A stretch of DNA of 24,888 bases from Hungateiclostridiaceae bacterium UBA1305. GTDB taxonomy: Bacteria > Bacillota > Clostridia > Acetivibrionales > DTU013. The notes beneath the pieces were generated by a model, which was not told where the DNA came from, ran no database searches, and saw nothing but the letters and a program-made list of their open reading frames with translations. The position numbers were made by a program, and so were the translations under genes. The DNA lies in the NCBI GenBank assembly GCA_002307275.1, contig DBTX01000090.1:1-24888 (forward strand), in the 5' to 3' direction. This document shows, piece after piece, positions 14,627-23,064 of the stretch; position 1 is the first letter of the stretch, and each line of letters starts with the position of its first letter.

Positions 14627-17600
14627 ATGCCTGAAATATCAAACGCAGACAGTCTTGTACATAAACCAAAAAATATACTGCCGAAGCCTGCCGTTAATAG
14701 CCCGGTTGAAATAGATCAGCACAGGACCTCCCACACAAAGACATTCATAAACCCGGACGGTACATTTACAGTTGAAACAGCTTACAGGCCAATACATTAT
14801 AAGAATGGAAGAGGAAGATGGGCGGAAATTGACAATGAGCTTATTTCATCCGATAAGCAGGGCTTTCGCCTGAGAAACAAAGCAAATGCCTTTGAAGTAT
14901 ACTTTGCCACCAACAACCAATCCGGCAATTTAGTCCGGCTGGAAATTGACGGAAGTCACTGGATATCATTTACACCTTCTGACAAATTCACCAATCCAGG
15001 CGTGGGTAATAAAAATAAAATGAAATACAAAAACATAAAGACCGGTATGGATATCGACTATACTGTAGACAATAACAGGCTGAAAGAAATCATTACCTTA
15101 AGCGTTTATCCCGGCAGCGGTACGTTATCATTCCCTTTTATGAGTAGTGGATTTGTATACAGCAAGGATGATTATGGCGGAATTTGGCTGAATGACGATT
15201 CTACTGGAGAACATCAGATTTATTTTGACAAACCGTATGCCACGGATGCCAATGGTATAATAAACGAAGAGGTCAGTCTTGATATTCAAAGTCTTCCCAG
15301 TCGTGACAAACTTATTGTAACCCTGGATGACACATGGCTCAAAAATGCGAAATACCCTGTCATTATAGATCCAATCGCAGAAATCCGGGCCGGGCCGGCA
15401 AACAGCCATGATACATTTATTTCAGAAACAAATCCCGACACAACGTATTCTAACAGTTTATACCTGAATGCAGGCCAGCACGTAATTTACGGAAGGACAC
15501 GGTCACTTATCAGATTTGATTATCTGCCCAGCCTCCCCCCCGGCGTAAATATCACCAGTGCCTATCTGGGCGCATATATGTATCTTGCGGTAAGCGCGGA
15601 TGGAACAGTCATTGATGCAAACCAGATAACTGGTGATTGGCAGCCTCAAAATACAAAATGGAGTAATCAGCCGTCATTCAGCATTACACCATTGGATAGC
15701 ATCAGCGATACTCAAAATAAAGAGTGGACATTCAAAATAACCGTTCTGGTAAAGAGCTGGTATTCCGGCACATCAGGCAATTATGGAGTGATACTCAAAG
15801 GCCATGATGAATCAACACCCAGGAGAGCTTTCCTGTCGGGCGATGCCACTGACAGCCAGCCAAGGCTGATTATCAATTTTACAGTTGACCCTCTTGGAAT
15901 GGAATCGTTCTGGGGTTATTCAGGCAATGTAAACGTACATAACGGCAATCTGGTTGTTACAGACACAGATGTAAACCTGCCAGGCAAGGGCATCCCTATT
16001 GCTGTTACCCGTACTTTCAATTCCAGATCTTTTTCACCCAACAGCTTTTTAAGCTACGGCTGGTCGTCAAATGTCAATATGCACCTGAATTATTGGGACG
16101 GAAGCGTTATAGCCTTTACAAACGGCGATGGCGGTAAAAATTATTTTGTAAAAGCCAGTGATGGAAGCTATACCTCACCTGCAGGCGTTCAACTTACACT
16201 TACCCATACAGGGGAGACCTATCAATTGATTGAAAAATCAGGCACCGTATATAAGTTCAATACGAATGGCAAACTTGAAAGCATATCGGATACAAGTACA
16301 GATATCCCGGCAAGTACAAACACAACCACACTGACATATAATTCGGACGGCACTCTAAGTAGAGTAACCGATGCTTCAGGAAGATATATCACATTCAATT
16401 ATGCTTCAGGAAGACTATCGGGCATCACGGGCGCACAAATTCCAACAGTGCAGTATGGTTACGATGCTTTGGGCAACCTCAATTCCGTTGCTAAATATGA
16501 TGCGCAGGGAGACGTCCTTGATCAGGTCAGCTATGGATATGACAATTATCACAATATTCTGGCAATTACAGACGGAGAGAGCAACACAACAACGGTAAGC
16601 TATTATGCAGAGGACAGAGTCAATAAAATAAGCAAACCCCTCACAATAGGCGGATCGCCCAACACTCTTACAACAACCTATACCTATCAAAGCGGAGCAG
16701 ACGGCGGTATGATCACGAGCGTCAGCGACCCGACAGATCATCACACAATCACAAAATATACAACCAACGTCTATGGTAATGTGGTTGAAGCAGTTGCAGA
16801 TTCCGGAGCGGCGAACATAACGACCGGCTATAACTGGGATGGGGACTCAAACATGGTACTGGCTGTCGATCCAAAGGCCTTTCCCTATTCAGCGGATTAC
16901 GATTCAAACGGAAATGTAGAGCTTTTAAGTATACCGGATGATAGTTGGGCAACCTTCCACTACAGAAACAATGATCTGGATAACAGTAAAGATTTTACAG
17001 GAAGAAAGACAAAAAACTATTATGACCCTATACGCCGCGACTATATCGGATCAAACGATAAGTTATCCACAACTGATGTCAACAGGTACGATAGTAAGGG
17101 AAATATAGTCAGTGAAACAAACCGGATCGGAGTCGGTCCGAATTTTATTAAAAACTCCGGTTTTGAGTTCTGGACAGAGGGATTACCTGATAACTGGCAA
17201 AGAAACGGTACCGGGGGTACTGTCAGTGCTGATTCAGCAAACCATATCAATGGAAATTATTCATTAAAACTTGCTTCAACAGGAAACACCGGCGCAACCA
17301 TAGCAAAAATAATTACAAGTAATTTAACAAATGATTTGATCCCTGTCCATCCAAAAGCATTTTATAACCTGAGCTGGTATGTAAAAACTCAGGGTGTAGG
17401 GAACGCGAATGGCGGTGCTACAGGATCTGTTTACTGGTACGACAAGGATAAAAATTATATACCGGCCGGTTCGATAAATATTGCTGCCGCAATTGGCACA
17501 TCAGACTGGTTAAGAAAGGGAGCAAGAGTTGCCTCTCCTTCCGAAGCTGTATTTGCAAGAGTTGAACTTTCGGTGAACGATTCGGGCACGGCATGGTATG

Positions 17601-20383
17601 ACAATATCCAATTGGAATACGACTTCTTCATCAATGATTATAACTTGCTTGAGAATGAGAGCTTTGAGGATTTTAGCGGGACGGACGGTAACACGGCGCC
17701 GGATAATTGGACTTCATACGGTTTCAGCACCAATGATGGGGTAACAACAACCTCTGCGCATACCGGTAAAAGGTCTGTTCTAATTAATGGTGCTGAAAAT
17801 ACAAACAAATATTTCTATTACCCTGTAAAAATCAAAGGAGCAGCAAGCTCAATGATTCGTTTCTCAGGATGGACCAAAAGTGCCAGTTTACCAGTTGACG
17901 GCGGAGATTATTCCCTGATTATCCATGTCATTTATATGGAAAACAATGCAGAAAAATATGAGAGGTATGCCGTCAATTTTCCCGTATCGGACAGCTGGAC
18001 CTATATAGAATCAGCTCAAGCCGCACAGAATGATTTCATACGAATTGAGATTTACGGGAAACTGGAAAACCGGACGACAGGCCAAGCCTGGTTCGACGAT
18101 TTCAACGTCCGGCTTGAGGGAGCTCCTGATGCATTGATCAGCAGCTACAATATTGCAGAAAACGGAGGCTTTGAATACCCGGATTCTCAAGGCGCCTTCG
18201 CCGACAAATGGCGCGCATACAATAGCGGCACACCCGGGACATATGATATCAGCTGGATCAATTCCACAAATGATTTCGATGCATATGTCCAACAGAAAAT
18301 GCTCCGGATATCCAATGTACCCGATTGGGCAACGGTAGCCAGTCAGGTAATTGAACCGTTGAAGGCAGTAACCACCTACTCCGCAAGTGCTGTGATCAAA
18401 ACAGACAATGTTACCGGAAGTGGAGCCGTACTCAAATATGATATCCTTGACGCATCAGGAAATTATCTGACTCAAAAATTAAGCAGAGTATTGACCGGGA
18501 CAAACGACTGGACATGGGTAACCGTCTCGCTGACCGATTCGGAAGCCCGATCGCTGAATTCAAATGCTGCCGCAATAAAAGCAACCGTGGGAACAATAGG
18601 CGCAACCGGCGGGACAATGTACTTTGACACGGTCAGGCTGCAGGAAAAAAGCATCCGGACCATATACTCCTATACCTCCGACGGAAACTACACCACCTCC
18701 ATCACCAATACACTCTGGAATACCGTCACCATGGTTCCGGACAGCAGGGGGAATGTCCTTTCCGCGACCGATCCATACAATAATACCGCCACCTTTACCT
18801 ATGATCTGCTCGACCGGACAAAGTCCGCAGAAAATGCAGCCGGGTTGAGAACCGAATATCTTTACGATAAAAATGGCAATGTGAAGCAGATGACCAATAA
18901 GGACAAAGCTACCATGGCTGTTTTGAATACAAGCTACGCCGCATATAACGAGCTTGGACTTGTAAAAACTTCAACCGACCCCATGAACAGAACAACAAGC
19001 TTCGGATATGATAAGAATGGCAATTTGTCAAAAATAACGCCTCCTAACGAAAAAACCGTAAACAATGTCTATGATGCTCTCAACCGCCTCGCCGGGATCA
19101 GTTATACAAACGACAGTACAACCTGGGCAATGCAATACGATGCGAACAACAATCTCCATACAGTAACCAAAAACGGTACAGCCAACACTACATATGAATA
19201 TGACAGTCTAAACCGTAATATTTCTGCCGCATTTCCACCTGTAAACGGCATAAAAAATGCCGTAACCTATGACTACAACCCTGACGGGCAGATTATCAGA
19301 GTCACAAACTCACCTTCCATCTTATCTCCACAACCTTTGGAATATCTCTACGATATGAGAGGGATCAACTCTGCCATCAATGCCCCAAACAACTGCAGAA
19401 TTGACTTCATGCACGACGAGGAAGGCAGAATCAGGAAGTCCTACAAGCGCGAAAGCAGTTCCATCAAGTACCTCCTTTCCTATCAGACCTATGATACGGA
19501 AGGAAACATCCTGAAAATGTGGACGGAGGATACCACCGGCAATACGATATCGAGCTTCACTTACACCTATGACATGAATGGCAATCGCAGGACTGAAATA
19601 AATGATCTGGACAAAACATCCAAATCCTATGATTACGACGGTATCAACCAGCTGCTTGAGGAAAAATATTACGACGCCTCCGGGAACCCAGCCGGTCAGA
19701 TTTCATACAGGTATGACCTGCTTGGGAACAGAACAAAGAAAATCACCAGTGGGGTCACGACCTATTACGGCTACAATGCCGCCAATGAAATCACCTGGCT
19801 CAACAGCAACAGCTCCTATACGCATGACAGTAACGGCAACCTCACCTATGACGGTACAAATACATATGCATATAACGCTCGGAATGAGCTGATACAGGTC
19901 TCACAGGGGTCAACTGTCATCGCAACCTATGAATACAATTATGAAGGGCTCAGGACAAAAAAGGTTGCGGGCGGAGTGACGGAATATTATTACTACAATG
20001 GAGATCAACTCGCCTTCATCACCAACGCGAGCAATGCAGTGAAATATTCCTTTACCCGGGACACCGACGGCAACCTCCTCAACATGACCGATTACACCGG
20101 CGCAACCCCCAGCACCTACTGGTATTTGTTCGATGCACACGGAAATGTCATAGCTCTGGCGGATAAAAACACAGCACGCGTAGCAAACTACAAATACGAT
20201 GCTTGGGGAAACATCACCCAGTCATCCGGCAGCGTGAAGACAGGAGATGGTCTATGGCTCAGCGACGCCAACCCATTCAGGTATTCCAGCTATCAGTATG
20301 ACCCGGAGACCAGCTTTTACTACCTCAAGAGCAGGTATTATACGCCGTTCCTGGGAAGGTTCTTGGTAAAAATAATCCTATAA
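14627..20383 (+). CDS. Giant RHS/YD-repeat protein with DNRLRE and CBM-like modules, tip lost
   Basis: 1918 aa. Domains in order: a short leader with no signal peptide (1-38); a WapA-like N-terminal region (about 39-245; FINPDGTFTVE, GRGRWAEIDNELI); a DNRLRE domain (about 250-420; SHDTFISETNPDTTYSNS); a pre-RHS region (about 423-560; VTRTFNSRS); RHS/YD repeats (about 565-830; YGYDALGNLNSV); three carbohydrate-binding-like jelly-roll modules starting near 837 (NSGFEFWTEGLPDNW), 1004 (NESFEDFSGTDGNTAPDNW) and 1172 (NGGFEYPDSQGAFADKW); then dense YD repeats (about 1345-1880) and the RHS-associated core (NPFRYSSYQYDPET, YYLKSRYY). RHS proteins form a shell around a C-terminal toxin used against neighbours. 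The core normally continues after GRF for some 25 residues to NNPxxxxDPxG and a toxin; here it ends GRFLVKIIL. The rest lies out of frame downstream. Start: GAGG 11 bases upstream, and an in-frame stop just before. Confidence 0.92.
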   Translation: MPEISNADSLVHKPKNILPKPAVNSPVEIDQHRTSHTKTFINPDGTFTVETAYRPIHYKNGRGRWAEIDNELISSDKQGFRLRNKANAFEVYFATNNQSGNLVRLEIDGSHWISFTPSDKFTNPGVGNKNKMKYKNIKTGMDIDYTVDNNRLKEIITLSVYPGSGTLSFPFMSSGFVYSKDDYGGIWLNDDSTGEHQIYFDKPYATDANGIINEEVSLDIQSLPSRDKLIVTLDDTWLKNAKYPVIIDPIAEIRAGPANSHDTFISETNPDTTYSNSLYLNAGQHVIYGRTRSLIRFDYLPSLPPGVNITSAYLGAYMYLAVSADGTVIDANQITGDWQPQNTKWSNQPSFSITPLDSISDTQNKEWTFKITVLVKSWYSGTSGNYGVILKGHDESTPRRAFLSGDATDSQPRLIINFTVDPLGMESFWGYSGNVNVHNGNLVVTDTDVNLPGKGIPIAVTRTFNSRSFSPNSFLSYGWSSNVNMHLNYWDGSVIAFTNGDGGKNYFVKASDGSYTSPAGVQLTLTHTGETYQLIEKSGTVYKFNTNGKLESISDTSTDIPASTNTTTLTYNSDGTLSRVTDASGRYITFNYASGRLSGITGAQIPTVQYGYDALGNLNSVAKYDAQGDVLDQVSYGYDNYHNILAITDGESNTTTVSYYAEDRVNKISKPLTIGGSPNTLTTTYTYQSGADGGMITSVSDPTDHHTITKYTTNVYGNVVEAVADSGAANITTGYNWDGDSNMVLAVDPKAFPYSADYDSNGNVELLSIPDDSWATFHYRNNDLDNSKDFTGRKTKNYYDPIRRDYIGSNDKLSTTDVNRYDSKGNIVSETNRIGVGPNFIKNSGFEFWTEGLPDNWQRNGTGGTVSADSANHINGNYSLKLASTGNTGATIAKIITSNLTNDLIPVHPKAFYNLSWYVKTQGVGNANGGATGSVYWYDKDKNYIPAGSINIAAAIGTSDWLRKGARVASPSEAVFARVELSVNDSGTAWYDNIQLEYDFFINDYNLLENESFEDFSGTDGNTAPDNWTSYGFSTNDGVTTTSAHTGKRSVLINGAENTNKYFYYPVKIKGAASSMIRFSGWTKSASLPVDGGDYSLIIHVIYMENNAEKYERYAVNFPVSDSWTYIESAQAAQNDFIRIEIYGKLENRTTGQAWFDDFNVRLEGAPDALISSYNIAENGGFEYPDSQGAFADKWRAYNSGTPGTYDISWINSTNDFDAYVQQKMLRISNVPDWATVASQVIEPLKAVTTYSASAVIKTDNVTGSGAVLKYDILDASGNYLTQKLSRVLTGTNDWTWVTVSLTDSEARSLNSNAAAIKATVGTIGATGGTMYFDTVRLQEKSIRTIYSYTSDGNYTTSITNTLWNTVTMVPDSRGNVLSATDPYNNTATFTYDLLDRTKSAENAAGLRTEYLYDKNGNVKQMTNKDKATMAVLNTSYAAYNELGLVKTSTDPMNRTTSFGYDKNGNLSKITPPNEKTVNNVYDALNRLAGISYTNDSTTWAMQYDANNNLHTVTKNGTANTTYEYDSLNRNISAAFPPVNGIKNAVTYDYNPDGQIIRVTNSPSILSPQPLEYLYDMRGINSAINAPNNCRIDFMHDEEGRIRKSYKRESSSIKYLLSYQTYDTEGNILKMWTEDTTGNTISSFTYTYDMNGNRRTEINDLDKTSKSYDYDGINQLLEEKYYDASGNPAGQISYRYDLLGNRTKKITSGVTTYYGYNAANEITWLNSNSSYTHDSNGNLTYDGTNTYAYNARNELIQVSQGSTVIATYEYNYEGLRTKKVAGGVTEYYYYNGDQLAFITNASNAVKYSFTRDTDGNLLNMTDYTGATPSTYWYLFDAHGNVIALADKNTARVANYKYDAWGNITQSSGSVKTGDGLWLSDANPFRYSSYQYDPETSFYYLKSRYYTPFLGRFLVKIIL

Positions 20384-20882
20384 TTAATATTGATCCAAAT
20401 GGATTTCAAAGTATTGCAGAATATATGAGACAAGGTGAGCAAGCAGGTGCGGCTTTGGGACCATGGGGTATTGCTATTGGCCTTGGATTAGGATTATTAG
20501 CAGGTATTGCAATTATGCTTTTCGCTCAAACTGCACCCAGAGTAAGAGCGACTATTTTTACAGCAACAGCAGAAAAAAGCAGAAAAAAGATGTGCCAATT
20601 TATAGGTCTGGTAGTTCAACATATACAAATTTAACTCCTAGACCGAAAGATACAAACGGCTTATCATTCTCAACAATACCTCCTAGTGGTGGATCTTTTT
20701 GTATGACTACAATCAATTTAGTTAATGCGACAAAAGTTTTATTAGCTATTCCAGATGGACCTACACATGTATCAGTGAGACCTGTTAATATTGCATTTAT
20801 GCAGAGTTGGATTGCTTCCAGAGCCACTGCGGAAAGTAACCCACATCCATTTACAGTACTGCTTAAGTCTATTGTGAAATAG
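20363..20882 (+). pseudogene. Displaced RHS core end plus candidate toxin tip, in two frames
   Basis: In the -1 frame relative to the RHS gene the sequence reads LGKNNPIINIDPNGF, the standard close of an RHS-associated core, followed by a Gly/Ala-rich hydrophobic stretch (GPWGIAIGLGLGLLAGIAIM). That frame stops at 20634. A further -1 step at an A run (20583-20588) opens the frame DVPIYRSGSSTYTNLTPRPK, then DTNGLSFSTIPPSG, then SVRPVNIAFMQSWIASRATA, then ESNPHPFTVLLKSIVK, ending at 20882. This last 97-residue block has the size and position of an RHS toxin domain. I cannot assign it to a named family. The YR..G and GLSFST motifs are loosely like the R and S-T-S motifs of ADP-ribosyltransferase toxins, but no E-x-E is seen. 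As drawn, the RHS gene cannot make this tip without two frame changes, and part of the core is missing as well. Confidence 0.75.
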
Positions 20883-20901
20883 AAGAAAAGGAGCGACATA
20901 G

Positions 20902-21330
20902 ATGTGCAAAATTAATGAATTACTAGATAATCTAAGTTGGACCAATCCCCAAAAAATTCAGCAAGAAGCCATAAACAAGCTTATATCTTTAGATAATATT
21001 GATGTATTGAGATTGCTACAGCCAGGAGATAAATCTTGTTGGGAAAACTCAGCAAAAATAATCAAAGAAATTGGATACCCACGTATAAGTATAGCTATCC
21101 CAGGCCTATTAGAATGGATTAAAGACTTAAACTGGCCTGGCGCATCAATTATTATGGAAGTACTTGAAAATATAGAAAGCGGTGTTCTTATACCTTATAT
21201 TGAAAATGGATTAAAAAAAGCGAATGATGAAAAAGATTCTGTATGGATATTTTGGATCAGGGAACTGATATTAAGAAAAAAAATAGAAAAAACTGACTTT
21301 CGGCAAAAAGATGTTTACGAGATACTATAA
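20902..21330 (+). CDS. DUF5071-like immunity protein
   Basis: 142 aa, with AAAGGAG 8 bases or so before the ATG, starting 19 bases after the toxin-tip stop. The central part (IPGLLEWIKDLNWPGASIIM, EVLENIESGVLIPYIENGL, then SVWIFWIREL) matches the layout of DUF5071 (LPELLEWLQDxNWPVA, VxxxL, DxxWKYWLL), a small helical domain listed among immunity proteins of polymorphic toxin systems. The N-terminal 45 residues are helical and less typical. It is probably cytoplasmic and would bind and block the toxin encoded just upstream. It is AT-richer than the RHS repeats, as expected for a tip/immunity cassette acquired as a unit. The frame is intact although the toxin is disrupted. Immunity role is inferred from family and position. 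Confidence 0.8.
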   Translation: MCKINELLDNLSWTNPQKIQQEAINKLISLDNIDVLRLLQPGDKSCWENSAKIIKEIGYPRISIAIPGLLEWIKDLNWPGASIIMEVLENIESGVLIPYIENGLKKANDEKDSVWIFWIRELILRKKIEKTDFRQKDVYEIL

Positions 21331-21375
21331 TTAGAAAAATAAAAATATTAGAATTCCTATTTTTTGTAAGTAATT

Positions 21376-21423
21376 GGAATATTGAGTTGTTGACGTTAAC
21401 TGTGAACTTCTCAATATTTTCCC
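21376..21423 (+). terminator. Possible terminator of the RHS/immunity unit
   Basis: GGAATATTGAG and CTCAATATTTTCC form a stem of about 9-11 bp around a 23-base loop that itself holds a GTTGACGTTAAC near-palindrome. It lies about 45 bases past the immunity stop. The stem is A+T-rich and the T run is part of the arm, so terminator function is uncertain. Confidence 0.4.
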
Positions 21424-21478
21424 ACTCGAACATGAAAAGGCACCCATATAGATCGATTTTTGACTTGCCCTTTATTAA

Positions 21479-21678
21479 TTACTGCTTTAAAAATTCCAAC
21501 ACTTCTTCATAGGTTTTATTGCTTTTGGAAAAAACCTCAGGGGGAATGTCCTTTCCTCAACTCACCTATTTGCACCTCATATAGTCCAATTGTTTCAAAC
21601 ATACGTTTTAAGTCGGCCATTCTGATGATATTCTTTCCTCCTACATTAATGCCTCGCAACAAAGCTATATATCGTCAT
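21479..21678 (-). pseudogene. DUF1697 gene relic
   Basis: On the minus strand an ATG at 21678 (GGAAGG upstream) gives MTIY, then after a frame step ALLRGINVGGKNIIRMADLK followed by RMFETIGLYEV. This is the unmistakable N-terminus of DUF1697 proteins (LLRGINVGGxNxxxMxxLxxxFExxGxxxV), which are normally about 180 aa. The usual TYIQSGNVxF does not follow; the frame runs IGELRKGHSP and stops at 21537. The overlapping frame continues IPPEVFSKSNKTYEEVLEFL and stops at 21479; I do not recognise that piece. So only about 35 family residues survive, with at least one frameshift and a large internal loss. It fills most of the 440-base gap between the immunity gene and tuf. Confidence 0.75.
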
Positions 21679-21726
21679 AATTCAAAAATCCTTCCTGTAT
21701 TAGAAGTTTACCGCCAAAAACAAAAA

Positions 21727-21752
21727 GAACCGCTAATATTTCAAGCGGCTCC
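21727..21752 (-). terminator. Intrinsic terminator of tuf
   Basis: On the minus strand GAGCCGCT, a 9-base loop and AGCGGTTC (one G-T pair) are followed by TTTTTGTTTTT. It begins about 20 bases past the tuf stop codon and ends the fusA-tuf transcript. Confidence 0.9.
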
Positions 21753-21771
21753 TTTTATAATTACAGTGCTA

Positions 21772-22974
21772 TTATTCTATGATGCTTGTAACAGATCCGG
21801 AACCAACAGTTCTGCCGCCTTCACGGATAGCGAACTTCAGGCCCTCTTCCATGGCGATCGGAGTGATGAGCTTGATCGTCATTTCGATGTGGTCGCCAGG
21901 CATGCACATTTCAATGCCGGCAGGAAGCTCAGCTACACCGGTAACGTCTGTAGTTCTGAAGTAGAACTGCGGTCTGTAGCCATTGAAGAACGGAGTATGT
22001 CTGCCGCCTTCTTCCTTGGTCAGAACGTAAACCTGTGATTTGTAATGTGTATGAGGTTTGATTGATCCGGGCTTTGCAATAACCTGGCCCCTCTCAACTT
22101 CATTTCTCTGAACGCCTCTGAGCAGGCAACCGATATTGTCACCGGCAACAGCCTGATCAAGGAGTTTTCTGAACATTTCAACACCAGTTACAACAGATTT
22201 TCTTGGCGCTTCCATCAAGCCAACGATTTCAACTTCTTCGCCAACCTTGACCGTCCCTCTTTCAACCCTGCCAGTTGCAACAGTACCACGGCCAGTGATG
22301 GAGAAAACATCCTCAACAGGCATGATGAACGGCTTGTCAGTTGCTCTTTGAGGTGTAGGGATATAGGTGTCAACTGCATCCATGAGTTCAAGAATGCCTT
22401 TATACTCAGGAGCATTTGGATCTGTGGATGTGCTTTCGAGAGCAACCAGAGCAGACCCTCTGATGATTGGAATATTGTCACCGTCGAAATCATATGTTGT
22501 GAGCAATTCTCTGAGTTCCATTTCAACAAGTTCGATCAATTCTTCATCATCAACCATGTCGCATTTGTTCAGGAATACAACGATATATGGAACGCCAACC
22601 TGACCTGCAAGGAGTATGTGCTCCCTTGTCTGAGGCATTGGGCCATCAGCTGCGGAAACAACGAGGATAGCGCCGTCCATCTGGGCAGCACCGGTGATCA
22701 TGTTCTTGACATAGTCGGCGTGGCCGGGGCAGTCAACATGTGCATAATGCCTGTTGTCTGTTTCATATTCAACGTGTGCCGTTGATATCGTGATTCCTCT
22801 TGCTTTTTCTTCCGGAGCCTTATCAATCTGGTCATAAGCGGTGTAGTTCGCTTTACCGGAGAAACCCAATACCTTTGTAATAGCAGCTGTCAAAGAAGTC
22901 TTACCGTGGTCAACGTGACCTATCGTTCCAATGTTAACGTGGGGCTTTGTTCTTTCAAATTTTGCCTTACCCAT
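21772..22974 (-). CDS. tuf: Elongation factor Tu
   Basis: 400 aa, the standard bacterial length. EF-Tu carries aminoacyl-tRNA to the ribosome as a GTP complex. GTPase motifs are intact: GHVDHGKT (19-26), the RGITIS switch I segment, DCPGH and NKCD, followed by the two beta-barrel domains with PVEDVFSITGRGTVATGRVE and the closing VGSGSVTSIIE. GGGAGGAG lies at ideal spacing before the ATG. The gene follows fusA by 90 bases in the conserved str-operon order, and a strong terminator follows it. No promoter was recognised in the gap, so it is probably co-transcribed with fusA. Confidence 0.99.
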   Translation of the reverse strand: MGKAKFERTKPHVNIGTIGHVDHGKTSLTAAITKVLGFSGKANYTAYDQIDKAPEEKARGITISTAHVEYETDNRHYAHVDCPGHADYVKNMITGAAQMDGAILVVSAADGPMPQTREHILLAGQVGVPYIVVFLNKCDMVDDEELIELVEMELRELLTTYDFDGDNIPIIRGSALVALESTSTDPNAPEYKGILELMDAVDTYIPTPQRATDKPFIMPVEDVFSITGRGTVATGRVERGTVKVGEEVEIVGLMEAPRKSVVTGVEMFRKLLDQAVAGDNIGCLLRGVQRNEVERGQVIAKPGSIKPHTHYKSQVYVLTKEEGGRHTPFFNGYRPQFYFRTTDVTGVAELPAGIEMCMPGDHIEMTIKLITPIAMEEGLKFAIREGGRTVGSGSVTSIIE

Positions 22975-23064
22975 TGTTAAATCTCCTCCCTTTGTTTCAG
23001 TAAATACTGAATAAAATTATTATAATTTGTTTATTTACATCAAATCTTTTGCATGATCTTCAGC

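Noticed and set aside
20463..20588. ATG at 20463 as an independent toxin start
   Set aside because: Up to 20588 this frame gives an unlikely peptide (Trp/Tyr/Cys/Arg-rich), while the other frame gives the core end and Gly-rich helix. No ribosome binding site was seen.
21340..21450. Minus-strand frame MFEWENIEKFTVNVNNSIF as a small gene
   Set aside because: It has no ribosome binding site, runs into the immunity gene's antisense strand and overlaps the probable terminator.
21460..22038. 192-aa plus-strand frame
   Set aside because: It runs antisense through the DUF1697 relic and tuf and has no homology I recognise.
22348..22785. 145-aa frame opposite tuf
   Set aside because: It is an antisense shadow of a highly conserved gene.
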